Shown: positions 1 to 8,544 of the stretch, piece after piece | Layout of the letters: each line of letters begins with the position of its first letter | How positions within the stretch are numbered: the stretch's first letter is position 1 | Source: a virus | DNA length: 30,465 nucleotides | Reading direction: 5' to 3' (one strand) | Virus record (IMG/VR): IMGVR_UViG_3300030098_006942 | Coordinates: 1 to 30,465 of that record | The notes under the pieces: generated by a model | Databases searched by the model: none | What the model was told of the DNA's origin: nothing | The model's input: only the letters and a program-made list of their open reading frames with translations | Position numbers and translations under genes: made by a program

Positions 1-69
1 CGCAAGGATTATCACAATCCTGGTCAAAGCCTATCAAAAGAAACCTCCAAGTTATATAAAATATTATGA
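1..69 (+). CDS. 3' end of an unidentified gene
   Basis: An open frame runs in from the left edge and stops with TGA at 67-69. Only 22 residues are visible (ending KLYKIL), too few to name. Its stop overlaps the ATG of the radical SAM gene as ATGA, so the two are probably translationally coupled. In phages of this layout a terminase or other packaging gene often lies upstream of the portal, but nothing visible proves that here. Confidence 0.6.
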   Translation, partial: RKDYHNPGQSLSKETSKLYKIL

Positions 70-953
70 AAATTGGTCTTTTTGATGTTGATAGTAAAAT
101 CCCTAATTTAGCATTAATGAAAATAAGCAAATGGCATAAATTAAATGGTGATGAGGTTGAACACTATATGCCACTAGCTCATTCTATTTACGATAAAATT
201 TATGCTTCTAAAATATTTAACTTCTCAGATGGTTCTAATTTACAAGATGATATGATTGTTGGAGGAACTGGTATTGATCTTAATATTTCATTACCTAATG
301 AGGTTGAAGAAATGGAACCTGATTATACATTATACAATTATCCCCATAATATAGGGTTTGCTCAAAGAGGGTGTAGATTTAATTGTTCATTTTGTGTTGT
401 TCCTAGGAAGGAAGGTAAGCCAAAATCTGTTAATACTATTGAAAAATTATGGACTCAAAGATCATCCAATTTTCTTGTGCTTCTAGATAATGACTTCTTT
501 GGTAATCCAGAATGGGCAGACCGAATTGATGAAATTAAAGAGTTAAATCTTAGAGTTAATTTTTCTCAAGGGTTGAATATCAGAATTATTTCTCAAAAAC
601 AAGCAGAAGCATTAGCATCTGTAAAATTCAGAAACATCAATAATACTGGGAGTCAAGTAACATTTGCTTGGGATCAGATCAACGATGAGAAGGTAATCAA
701 AAGGGGTTACCAGAGAGTTGTTGATGCTGGCATAAAACCATATCAAATGCAGTTTTATGTACTTATCGGTTATGACACAACTCCAGAGGAAGATATGCAT
801 CGAGTTATGATGTTGAAAGATTGGGGTTGTGATCCATATGTAATGCCTTATGATAAAACTGATCCTTACCAAAAGAAATTTGTTAGATGGGTTAACAGGA
901 GACAAATATTTAATTCATGTACTTTTGAAGAATATTTAAAAATTAAACGATAG
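66..953 (+). CDS. radical SAM domain protein
   Basis: A 295-residue protein with the radical SAM cluster motif CxxxCxxC at C103, C107 and C110 (RGCRFNCSFC), which in this superfamily binds the [4Fe-4S] cluster that cleaves S-adenosylmethionine. The first ~90 residues (start MKIGLFDVD) look like the short N-terminal region that precedes the barrel in B12-binding-type radical SAM proteins, but are too short for a full cobalamin domain. Residues 110-260 fit the barrel: DNDFFGNPEW, NFSQGLNIR, FYVLIGYDTTPEED. The substrate is unknown. It overlaps the preceding gene by 4 nt and sits directly before the portal gene, so it is carried with the packaging/head block. It is a candidate host-modifying or auxiliary enzyme, or a nucleic-acid or protein modification enzyme. 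The fold assignment is secure, the role is not. Confidence 0.88.
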   Translation: MKIGLFDVDSKIPNLALMKISKWHKLNGDEVEHYMPLAHSIYDKIYASKIFNFSDGSNLQDDMIVGGTGIDLNISLPNEVEEMEPDYTLYNYPHNIGFAQRGCRFNCSFCVVPRKEGKPKSVNTIEKLWTQRSSNFLVLLDNDFFGNPEWADRIDEIKELNLRVNFSQGLNIRIISQKQAEALASVKFRNINNTGSQVTFAWDQINDEKVIKRGYQRVVDAGIKPYQMQFYVLIGYDTTPEEDMHRVMMLKDWGCDPYVMPYDKTDPYQKKFVRWVNRRQIFNSCTFEEYLKIKR

Positions 954-975
954 CACCATAAATCACTTATTCTAG

Positions 976-984
976 TGATATAAT
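976..984 (+). promoter_or_regulatory. extended -10 promoter before the head genes
   Basis: TGATATAAT is a perfect TATAAT at 979-984 with the TGn extension. No good -35 box lies 16-18 bp upstream (about CCATAA), which is tolerated by extended -10 promoters. It falls in the 102-nt gap between the radical SAM and portal genes, the largest gap in the head module. Confidence 0.5.
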
Positions 985-994
985 GTAAAAAATG

Positions 995-1012
995 CCTATG
1001 CCCTAGCATAGG
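995..1012 (+). promoter_or_regulatory. leader hairpin before portal gene
   Basis: A 7-bp perfect stem, CCTATGC/GCATAGG with loop CCTA, about 43 nt before the portal start. No U-tract follows, so it is not a standard terminator. It would form in the 5' leader of a transcript started at the 979-984 box and might stabilise the mRNA or influence portal translation. Confidence 0.45.
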
Positions 1013-1055
1013 AACCATCAAAAAAATTCTACACAGACAGATCTGAGACCTCAAA

Positions 1056-3200
1056 ATGGCACAATACTCACCAGAAATTGAAGAAGATGATGAAATTGAA
1101 GAATCTGATTTAGATTTAAATCCCCTGGAAGCACCTGAAGAAATGGATGAAACAGAGGTTTCTGCTTTTGTTGGTCAGTTAATAGATGATGCCATTGATT
1201 TTACTGACAATGAGTTAGCTCAAGATAGAATTAAATCAACTGATTACTTAAAAGGGAAACTTCCGAAGCAGGATGATCAGGGAAGGTCTGCAGTGGTATC
1301 GTTTGATGTGGCAGACACAGTTGCTCAGATTATGCCTTCACTAATGAGAATTTTTTATGGTTCCAAAAATATAATGCAGTTTATCCCAAAAAGTGCAGAA
1401 GATGTAAAAATGGCAGAACAATGCACAGAATATATTTCTCACATTATTACTGAGGAACAGGGGGATTTTATGACTACATTAATGTCCTGTTTCAAAGATG
1501 CACTTGTTCGGAGAACAGGAATTTTAAAATATTGGTACGAAGAAAAAACAGAAGTAGAGACAACAAAATATACTGGTCTTGATGAAAATCAGGTGGAGTT
1601 GTTAGCAGGTGGTGAGGATGTGGAAGACCTGGAAGCAGAATCGATTTCTGAAGAAGGAGAAATACCTCTTTTTGATGTCTCAGTAAAAAGAAGAAAAGAG
1701 AATGGAAGAATCAGAATTGAAGCTCTTCCTCCAGAAGAGTTTTTGTTGGATCGCAGGGCTAAAGATTTAGACTCTTCAAGAATAGTTGCACATCGATGTT
1801 GGAAAACTAAATCAGATTTAATTGCACTTGGATATGATGAAGAATTGTTGGATGAAGTAGGAACTGGAAAAGATGGAACATTTGGAACTAATCAGGAATT
1901 TATTCAGCGACACTCTCAAAGTGCAGACCGAGGATCAAATAATGTTGAGCCAGGTTCACAGACAATTCAATATATAGAAGCATATGTTTTTCTGGACGTT
2001 GACCAGGATGGAATTTCAGAAAGAAGAAGGATTGCAACCCTCGGGAATTCCCACAAAATAGTGTTGAATGAACCATGTGATTATCAACCTTTTGTTATGT
2101 TCACTCCTGATCCTGAACCTCACTCTGCAATTGGAAACAGCATCACCGATAAAATTGCTGATATTCAAAGAATAAAGAGTGGACTCCTAAGAAATTGTAT
2201 GGATTCCCTCGTAATGTCAGTTTCTCCAAGATTACTTGTAAAAGAGAATGCTTGCAACCTCTCCGATGTTTTAAATACAGAAGTCGGTTCAATTATCAGG
2301 ACCAGAGAAAATGGTGCAGTTGTTCCACTTGAATCTCCATTTGTCGGTAACCAGGTTATTCCAATATTACAAATGCTTGATGATATTAAAGCAACAAGAA
2401 CTGGAATAACAAAGGTCTCTCAGGGTCTTGATACTGAAAGTTTAACATCAACAGCAAGAGTAGGAATCGATGCTTCAGTCAAAGCATCAATGGCACATAC
2501 AGAACTGCTTGCAAGAATTTTTGCTGAAACAGGATTAAAACAGCTCTACAAAGGTGTTCTAAAACTAGTAGTTCGGTATCAGGATAGGGAAAGGATTATC
2601 AGATTAAGAAATGAATGGGTTCCAATTGATCCGAGGGAATTTGATGTCAACATGGATTTAATGGTTGACCTTCCTCTTGGAGCAGGTACTGATATGGAAA
2701 AAATGCAGTTCTTAAACACAATTATTCAGAAGCAGGAAACCCTATTGAATCAACTTGGTCCTGAAAATCCTCTTGTCAATTATCAGCAATATTTCAAAAC
2801 CCTGTCTAAGATGGCAGAACTAGCAGGATATAAAGATCCAAATCAATTTTTCACTGATCCTTCTCAATACCAGGCTCCACCTCCTCCAGATCCTGAAACC
2901 CAAAAAAGTGCAGAAGAAAAGTTTATTGAATTGCAGGGGCAAAAAATAATGATGGATGCTCAAATTGATGCACAAAAACTGGAGCTTGAAAAAGAAAAAA
3001 TGATTAGATTGGATGATCGGGAAAAAGATCGAATCGAATCGCAAACAGAGCTTTCAATTATGGAGATGCAGGAGAAATACGATACAACTGTTGATTCTGC
3101 AAAAATTCGAGGTTTGATGGAACGAGATCGTGAAAAAATAAAACAAGAAGCAATGATTGCCAAAACTAGGATGGCACAAAGGAATTTGCCTAATGCCTAA
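1056..3200 (+). CDS. portal protein, P22-like
   Basis: A 714-residue protein that fits the portal of podoviruses: the ring at the capsid vertex through which DNA is packaged and ejected, and on which the tail is built. The N-terminus (1-35) is very acidic. The middle holds typical portal-like segments: SVKRRKENGRIRIEALPPEEFLLDR, a body resembling P22-type portals (SAIGNSITDKIADIQRIKSG, QGLDTESLTSTARVGID) and a long helical stretch. Residues ~620-714 are a highly charged, Q/E/K-rich coiled coil. Length agrees with P22-type portals (about 700 residues). No strong Shine-Dalgarno is seen before ATG 1056. The order portal, scaffold, capsid downstream supports the call. Confidence 0.85.
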   Translation: MAQYSPEIEEDDEIEESDLDLNPLEAPEEMDETEVSAFVGQLIDDAIDFTDNELAQDRIKSTDYLKGKLPKQDDQGRSAVVSFDVADTVAQIMPSLMRIFYGSKNIMQFIPKSAEDVKMAEQCTEYISHIITEEQGDFMTTLMSCFKDALVRRTGILKYWYEEKTEVETTKYTGLDENQVELLAGGEDVEDLEAESISEEGEIPLFDVSVKRRKENGRIRIEALPPEEFLLDRRAKDLDSSRIVAHRCWKTKSDLIALGYDEELLDEVGTGKDGTFGTNQEFIQRHSQSADRGSNNVEPGSQTIQYIEAYVFLDVDQDGISERRRIATLGNSHKIVLNEPCDYQPFVMFTPDPEPHSAIGNSITDKIADIQRIKSGLLRNCMDSLVMSVSPRLLVKENACNLSDVLNTEVGSIIRTRENGAVVPLESPFVGNQVIPILQMLDDIKATRTGITKVSQGLDTESLTSTARVGIDASVKASMAHTELLARIFAETGLKQLYKGVLKLVVRYQDRERIIRLRNEWVPIDPREFDVNMDLMVDLPLGAGTDMEKMQFLNTIIQKQETLLNQLGPENPLVNYQQYFKTLSKMAELAGYKDPNQFFTDPSQYQAPPPPDPETQKSAEEKFIELQGQKIMMDAQIDAQKLELEKEKMIRLDDREKDRIESQTELSIMEMQEKYDTTVDSAKIRGLMERDREKIKQEAMIAKTRMAQRNLPNA

Positions 3201-5103
3201 ACAGTTGTATGATCAATATCAATCAGAATTGACTCAAGGGGAAGAAAAGCCTTGGTACGATTTTTCTGACTTACCAGTTTGGAGTGGAACCCTACCTGGG
3301 ACTCCAGAAGATGCATCCCATATAACAACAGAACTTGCAAAAGATATGTCTCCAGTAGTTGGACCATATCGGTCTGGAGTCAGGTCTACCAAAGAATATA
3401 ATAAAATGATGGGGTTACTTGATGAAGGTGATTACACAGGGGCAATTTCCCCTGCAATTTGGTCACTTTTAGAATCAGCAGATGTTGGACTTTCAGCCCT
3501 TCCCATTCTTGGTGGAGTGTTATCTACTCCGATTGATCTTGCAAGAGCCTTTACAAATTTAACACCTGTAAGACCTGTTCCAAAAAAGATTCATGGGGGT
3601 GATGGTGCTTATTTAGGACCTGATAAAAATGAGATATCTGGTTCTTTTACTTCAGGGAGAGTAAATGTAGAAGATGGAATTAAGTTTGGAGTTGGTACTC
3701 CAACAAAAAGTATTATTGATGATAAAAGTGCAGGTAAGAAAGTAAAAGTAAATTTATTTAAGCAAAAAGCAGGTTGGAAATGGATTGGGGAACCTCCTGT
3801 TGACACACCAACTATAATTTCAGTAGAACAGGGGAATAAACATTTCTACACATTAGATTCAGACATAGGTAATGTTGATCTTAGTAAATATCCTAATCAG
3901 AAATCTGAACCAAGATTAAGACCATCATCAAGAGGTGAATTAGAGTTTGGGGAAGAAGTAGGTAAAATAAATCTCAGAGGTAAAGAACATCCTGTATATG
4001 CTTCTATCAAAATAGTCCCAAAAACTAATTCTAATCCTGTTGCTCCTGTTGTAAAAACAACTAGACCTTATAAAGACCCAACTGGTTTACTTGATTTTAA
4101 AAAATTAGATACAGATTACCCTCCTGTCAAACAAACAAGGGAGCCTCTTTTTGTCCCACAAAAAAAAGAAATTTCAGATGAACTAAAAATTTTTAAAACT
4201 AAAGAACAACAGGAAAAATTAATTGATTGGTTTGATGAAGGAGTTAAAACTGGTGGATTGGCATGGTATAACACAAATCCTTTAAGAAAATATGCAATTT
4301 CAGAATTTGGAAATAAAAAGGGATTAGAATTATATGATAGATTTTTAAGATATGTAGGTGCAACATCTCCGAATACAAATCCTATGTCTAATATTAAACA
4401 GGCATCTTATTATAATTATTTAGATCAACAGGGTGTACCAATTGTTGATGATTTATTAACTGGAAATTTAAAAATTCCAAAAGGCTATGGAAGGATGTCT
4501 TTATCAGGTATAAAAAATACTTTAGCAAGTGCAGGTGCAGGTACAAAAGGTCCTGTTTTAGTTGGGGGTAAAGATATAAAATTAGATAGAATACCATTAT
4601 ATGGGCATAATTATACAGGGACTTTCCCTGCAACTGCTCCAAAAGTTGGAAGATTTTATGAAAATTTAAAAGGTAATATTGAACAAATGGCTACTTTAGA
4701 TGCAGGTGCTATGAGAGCAATAGCAGGTAAAAAAGGTGGCAAGGGTAAGAAAGCAGAAAATCTTAGGGAATCAGCATCAAAAGAAATATATGATCAAATG
4801 GAAGTTGCATTTAATAAATTTGCAAACCAACTTGGAGTTACCCCTGCTCAAGCACAAGCATCAATTTGGTCTGGGTCTGCACCATATACGGGAGTTGGTA
4901 AATCAACTGGTGACCTCCCTCTTGGTGCAACATTTATGGAAATGTTAATGGAGAAAGTTTCTCAAACTGCAAGAATAACAGGGCAATCTCCAAAAGATGT
5001 TTTATCAGGATTACTAAGTGGAAATCAATATTTAAAAGGTATAATTGCCCCTTTTGCAGTTACAGGGGGTTTAAGTGGTTTATTATCAGAACAAGAAATG
5101 TAA
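3193..5103 (+). CDS. large putative virion protein downstream of portal
   Basis: A 636-residue protein using ATG 3193, which overlaps the portal stop by 8 nt and has AAGGAA upstream; a longer frame reaches 3157 but would lie deeper in the portal gene with no better ribosome site. It has a hydrophobic Gly/Leu/Pro stretch (about residues 100-130, ALPILGGVLSTPIDLARAF), a low-complexity basic middle and a conserved-looking C-terminal half (WFDEGVKTGGLAWYNTNPLRKY, GATSPNTNPMSNIKQASYY, GVTPAQAQASIWSGSAPYTG). I do not recognise a named family. Position between portal and scaffold and its size suggest a virion or maturation protein, possibly injected. A role as an enzyme cannot be excluded. Confidence 0.7.
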   Translation: MPKQLYDQYQSELTQGEEKPWYDFSDLPVWSGTLPGTPEDASHITTELAKDMSPVVGPYRSGVRSTKEYNKMMGLLDEGDYTGAISPAIWSLLESADVGLSALPILGGVLSTPIDLARAFTNLTPVRPVPKKIHGGDGAYLGPDKNEISGSFTSGRVNVEDGIKFGVGTPTKSIIDDKSAGKKVKVNLFKQKAGWKWIGEPPVDTPTIISVEQGNKHFYTLDSDIGNVDLSKYPNQKSEPRLRPSSRGELEFGEEVGKINLRGKEHPVYASIKIVPKTNSNPVAPVVKTTRPYKDPTGLLDFKKLDTDYPPVKQTREPLFVPQKKEISDELKIFKTKEQQEKLIDWFDEGVKTGGLAWYNTNPLRKYAISEFGNKKGLELYDRFLRYVGATSPNTNPMSNIKQASYYNYLDQQGVPIVDDLLTGNLKIPKGYGRMSLSGIKNTLASAGAGTKGPVLVGGKDIKLDRIPLYGHNYTGTFPATAPKVGRFYENLKGNIEQMATLDAGAMRAIAGKKGGKGKKAENLRESASKEIYDQMEVAFNKFANQLGVTPAQAQASIWSGSAPYTGVGKSTGDLPLGATFMEMLMEKVSQTARITGQSPKDVLSGLLSGNQYLKGIIAPFAVTGGLSGLLSEQEM

Positions 5104-5123
5104 ATTTAAAATGGAGAATAAAT

Positions 5124-5390
5124 ATGACTGAAGCTGAAGAAATAAAACAAGCAGAAAGAGCAAAAGAATTATTAAAAGACCCAGTTTTAATTGGTGCTTT
5201 GGAGACTATGGAGCGTGAATATCACGAGAAGTGGAAAGACACTCAACCTGAAGATACTCAAGGTAGAGAAATTCTTTGGCAACTTTTGTGGGCAATAGGA
5301 GAGTTTCGTTCTCATCTTAGTGTTATAATGCAAAGAGGAGAATTCCACATTAATCATTTGGATAAAGTTCTCAAACGAAAAAAATCATAA
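5124..5390 (+). CDS. small conserved phage protein
   Basis: An 88-residue, charged, mostly helical protein (KELLKDPVLIGALETMEREY; PEDTQGREILWQLLWAIGEF). Such short genes recur just before the scaffold in many podovirus genomes, without a known function. GGAGAATAAAT precedes ATG 5124. No membrane segment or metal motif. Confidence 0.75.
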   Translation: MTEAEEIKQAERAKELLKDPVLIGALETMEREYHEKWKDTQPEDTQGREILWQLLWAIGEFRSHLSVIMQRGEFHINHLDKVLKRKKS

Positions 5391-5411
5391 ATCTTAAAAA
5401 AGGAGCAACCT

Positions 5412-6371
5412 ATGGCTATGGAAGACCCTGGACTCCAAAAAGCAGAAGAAGCGTTTTCAAGTATGTTGTCCTCCTCTGGAGAAAAACAACAGTCAGTTGA
5501 AGAAGCAGACGTTGCAGAAGCTGAAGATAGCAGTCCTGATGTTGAAGAAACTTCTGAAGAATTAGAAACATCTCCAGAAGAAGAACATGCAGAAGAAGAA
5601 CCTGATGAGGAAACTTACTATCCAATTAAGTTGGATGGGGTAGACCATGAGATAACTCTTCAAGAAGCGTTAAATGGATATCAACGTCAATCTGATTACA
5701 CAAAGAAGACCCAAATGCTTGCACAAGAAAAGCAAGTAGTTGAAGCAGAAAGAGCTAAAGCTGAAAATGATCGTTTAGCATATCAGCAAAAATTGGAACA
5801 ATTAGTTTCTAATCAGTCTTCTGTTGAGGAAGAACCTGATTGGGACCAATTGTATCAAGATGACCCTTTAGAGTGGATGAAAAAAAAGGAAGATTTTCGT
5901 TCAAAAAAGGAGAAACAACAGGAGTTGAAAGCTGAATATGCACGAGTTCAACAGCAAAAACAAATTGAGTCTCAAAATCAAATGAGACAATTTATTGCCC
6001 AACAGCACGATCTTTTACTCGATGCGATTCCTGAGTGGAAAGATCCAAAAGTAATGGCAACTGAAAAAGCTCAAATCAGAGAATATGCTAAAAAACATCT
6101 GCAATATTCAGATGCCGAGTTGAGTCAAATTTTTGATGCCAGGGCTGTTTTAGCTCTCAAACAAGGGATGATGTCAACGAAGATTGCATCGAAAGGAAAG
6201 GCAAAGTTAAAAACTAGACCTGATGGTATTCGAGCAGTCAAGCCAGGTTCTGCAGGTAATCAACGAAAAAAAGGGGATTCTTTATCTAAAGCTAAAATTC
6301 GGTTAGCAAAATCTGGTTCAGTCCAAGATGCAACCGAAGTGTTTAAACAACTGTTAAGTAAAAAAAACTGA
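5412..6371 (+). CDS. capsid scaffolding protein
   Basis: A 319-residue protein directly upstream of the capsid gene. The N-terminal ~75 residues are extremely acidic (runs of Glu/Asp), followed by YYPIKLDGVDHEITLQEALNG and QRQSDYTKKTQML, then a long coiled coil rich in Q, E and K (about 105-215), and a basic C-terminus (KGKAKLKTRPDGIRAVKPG). This acid-coil-basic layout is that of phage scaffolds, whose basic end docks the capsid protein during prohead assembly before the scaffold leaves. AAGGAG precedes ATG 5412. An in-frame ATG at 5418 is a weaker alternative start. Confidence 0.8.
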   Translation: MAMEDPGLQKAEEAFSSMLSSSGEKQQSVEEADVAEAEDSSPDVEETSEELETSPEEEHAEEEPDEETYYPIKLDGVDHEITLQEALNGYQRQSDYTKKTQMLAQEKQVVEAERAKAENDRLAYQQKLEQLVSNQSSVEEEPDWDQLYQDDPLEWMKKKEDFRSKKEKQQELKAEYARVQQQKQIESQNQMRQFIAQQHDLLLDAIPEWKDPKVMATEKAQIREYAKKHLQYSDAELSQIFDARAVLALKQGMMSTKIASKGKAKLKTRPDGIRAVKPGSAGNQRKKGDSLSKAKIRLAKSGSVQDATEVFKQLLSKKN

Positions 6372-6389
6372 CTGTTTTTAGCAGTTTTT
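6363..6389 (+). terminator. possible terminator/attenuator before capsid gene
   Basis: AAAAACTG pairs with CAGTTTTT across an 11-nt loop, and U residues end the stem. It overlaps the last codons of the scaffold gene. The stem is AU-rich, so it is probably a partial terminator or an mRNA processing or stability element that sets capsid expression. Confidence 0.35.
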
Positions 6390-6421
6390 CAAAATTTTAA
6401 ATTTTTTATTAAAAGGTAATT

Positions 6422-7381
6422 ATGGCTCAAGCAACTGGAGCTATGGACACCTATGAAGTTTCAGCAAATCGGGAGGATTTATCAGACATAATATACGATA
6501 TATCTCCAGAGGAAACTATTTTTGTATCTTCCATAGGTAAAAGGTCCGTTAGTTCAACAAAATTCGAGTGGCAGGTGGAGGATCTTCCTGCAATTTCAAC
6601 CACAGCAATTAGAGAAGGAGATGTTGTTGATGTGGATAATCCTAACAACTCGGTAAGACGTTCAAATATGTGTCAGATTCTAAGAAGATCTGCTTCAGTA
6701 ACAGGAACTCAGCAAGCAGTCAATCGTGCAGGGGTTTCAGATTCTCATGCTCATGCAACTGCAGTGTTAGCTCGAGCAATGAAGCGAGATGTTGAATCTG
6801 TTTTATTATTAAACCAGGCATCAAATGAAAGCAGTGCAGATGCTTCTACAGCAAGATTAACTGCAGGTATGGGTGCTTGTATTATGACCAATGTTGATAA
6901 AGCATCAGATGGTTCAAACCCAACTGCATTTGGTACTGATGCAAGAAACGATGGAACTGCCAGAACTCTGAATGAAACGATTCTTAAATCGACCCTCAAA
7001 TTAGCCTATGACAATGCAAACGATCAACCAAATATGATTATCGTTGACTCAGCAAATAAACAAATAATCAGTGGATTTGCAGGTAGGGCATCTGCTACAT
7101 CAGTAGTAGCTCTCCCAGGTAAAGGAGATGAGGTACAGGCTTCAGTAGCAGTGTATATTGGCGATTTTGGAACGTATAATGTACACACTTCAAGGCATGT
7201 CAGAGCTTCCGATGGATGGATTATCAATCCTGAATATGCAAAAGTGGCACAACTCAGACCTTATGAGTTGAAAGAGTTGGATCAACTTGCAGATAGTAAA
7301 GCTTCCTTCTTAATTTGGGAAGGGGGGCTTCAGGTAGATAATGAAAAAGCTCATGCTTTAATGGCTGATCTTGGTGCATAA
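6422..7381 (+). CDS. major capsid protein
   Basis: A 319-residue protein that looks like the DUF5309-type HK97-fold major capsid proteins of many podoviruses. Typical stretches are SANREDLSDIIYDISPEETI at the N-terminus, EWQVEDLP, IRREGDVV-like (IREGDVVDVDN), then QILRRSASVTGTQQAV and a C-terminal NPEYAKVAQLRPYELKELD. Many copies form the icosahedral shell. It follows the scaffold gene immediately, with an AAAGG ribosome site before ATG 6422, and ends in a GC-rich hairpin at 7405-7423. The family match is by pattern memory; the position makes the function near certain. Confidence 0.9.
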   Translation: MAQATGAMDTYEVSANREDLSDIIYDISPEETIFVSSIGKRSVSSTKFEWQVEDLPAISTTAIREGDVVDVDNPNNSVRRSNMCQILRRSASVTGTQQAVNRAGVSDSHAHATAVLARAMKRDVESVLLLNQASNESSADASTARLTAGMGACIMTNVDKASDGSNPTAFGTDARNDGTARTLNETILKSTLKLAYDNANDQPNMIIVDSANKQIISGFAGRASATSVVALPGKGDEVQASVAVYIGDFGTYNVHTSRHVRASDGWIINPEYAKVAQLRPYELKELDQLADSKASFLIWEGGLQVDNEKAHALMADLGA

Positions 7382-7404
7382 TCTAAACTATTAACCCTAA
7401 CAAA

Positions 7405-7423
7405 CCCCCCTCCTTGAGGGGGG
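7405..7423 (+). promoter_or_regulatory. GC-rich hairpin holding the next gene's ribosome site
   Basis: CCCCCCTC pairs with GAGGGGGG across a CTT loop (8 bp). The sequence after it is ATCTTAAT, without a U-tract. The 3' arm (GAGGGGGG) is also the only purine-rich stretch at Shine-Dalgarno distance from ATG 7432, so folding would hide that ribosome site. It may also protect the 3' end of capsid mRNA. Confidence 0.55.
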
Positions 7424-7431
7424 ATCTTAAT

Positions 7432-7740
7432 ATGCCTAAAATGACAACAGTCCTCTCGAATGAGGGGGGTATTTTTACTACTGCAAATACCGAAGATGGC
7501 ACTGGGAAAATGTTTATCCAAAAATATCAAAATATAAAACCTACTCTTGATTATGTAAAGAGTCATTTTGATACTCCAATTGATAAAAGTTCTCCCTATC
7601 GTAAAGTTGCTGAAATTCCTGAAGTATTGGTTCCAAAATTATTGAGATTAGGAATCTTGAACGACACAAAAAAATTATTAAAGTGGTTAGATTTACATGA
7701 AAATAAACCATTTAGGACATGGGAAGGTAGATTGACATAA
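7432..7740 (+). CDS. small conserved protein after capsid
   Basis: A 102-residue protein. ATG 7432 is chosen; the frame also opens at a TTG at 7414, but that codon lies inside the hairpin. The C-terminal half (RKVAEIPEVLVPKLLRLGIL, then LDLHENKPFRTWEGRL) resembles a short protein often found right after the capsid gene of marine podoviruses. Function unknown; a virion-assembly role is suggested only by position. Confidence 0.75.
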   Translation: MPKMTTVLSNEGGIFTTANTEDGTGKMFIQKYQNIKPTLDYVKSHFDTPIDKSSPYRKVAEIPEVLVPKLLRLGILNDTKKLLKWLDLHENKPFRTWEGRLT

Positions 7741-7742
7741 AC

Positions 7743-8378
7743 ATGGCAATAAGCACTTACTTAGAATTGAAAAACGCAGGACAAAACTGGTTAAATCGAA
7801 GTGATTTGACTGATAGGATTCCAGAATTTATTCTTCTGGCAGAAGCTCAGTTAAATAGACGTTTACGAACTCGACAAATGCTAGTGAGGACAACCTCTAC
7901 TGTGACTTCTCAGTATGTTTCTTTGCCAACTAATTTTTTAGAAGCACAAAATGTTGAATTAACCTCAACTTCTCCTCCCAAAAGACTTACATATTTGACA
8001 TCTGATAGAGCTGATGATCTAAGAAATCAATTTTCAAATACAACAGGAACTCCTAATTATTTTACAATTCAAGGAGAAGCAATTGAATTACTAAAAACAC
8101 CTGATACAAGTTACACACTTCAAATTAATTATTACAAAAAATTAGACTCAATAACAACCCAGGGAGACTCAGGGACTACATGGCTATTAACTTCTCATCC
8201 AGACATTCTATTGTATGGACTTTTAATGCAAGCAGAACCTTTCCTGATGAATGATGAAAGAATAAATATTTGGAATTCTCTTTTAGAAAAAGCACTTGTT
8301 GAATTAGAATTTTCTGATGATAGATCAAAATACAGTGGAGCAACACTAATAGCTAAACCTAAATTTATTTACACATGA
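7743..8378 (+). CDS. head-to-tail adaptor protein
   Basis: A 211-residue protein with the layout of phage head-tail adaptors (P22 gp4 / T7 gp11 type): an N-terminal helical part with IPEFILLAEAQLNRRLRTRQM, then YVSLPTNFLEAQNVEL, and a C-terminal helix near HPDILLYGLLMQAEPF. In such phages the adaptor binds the portal ring and carries the tail. Its place after capsid and before appendages fits. Its stop overlaps the next start as ATGA. Confidence 0.75.
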   Translation: MAISTYLELKNAGQNWLNRSDLTDRIPEFILLAEAQLNRRLRTRQMLVRTTSTVTSQYVSLPTNFLEAQNVELTSTSPPKRLTYLTSDRADDLRNQFSNTTGTPNYFTIQGEAIELLKTPDTSYTLQINYYKKLDSITTQGDSGTTWLLTSHPDILLYGLLMQAEPFLMNDERINIWNSLLEKALVELEFSDDRSKYSGATLIAKPKFIYT

Positions 8379-8542
8379 ATGAAACCTGGATCGATGAAAC
8401 TATTATTAATACAGTTATCACATACGGTGAGGGTGTTTTTGGAGAAGGAAATTACGATAATTATGTATTTTTTGAATCCGAGAATCCAGAACAAACATGG
8501 ACTATACAAACTGCAGAAAATGTAACTTATACTGAGCAATAA
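8375..8542 (+). CDS. 55-residue conserved-looking small protein
   Basis: A small reading frame starting at the ATGA overlap with the adaptor gene and ending two nucleotides before the next ATG, so it fills the gap exactly. The product (MNETWIDETIINTV...YGEGVFGEGNY...FFESENPEQTW) has a repeated GEG motif and no membrane segment. It is probably a real gene in the same operon; function unknown, perhaps a small tail or joining protein. Confidence 0.7.
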   Translation: MNETWIDETIINTVITYGEGVFGEGNYDNYVFFESENPEQTWTIQTAENVTYTEQ

Positions 8543-8544
8543 AA

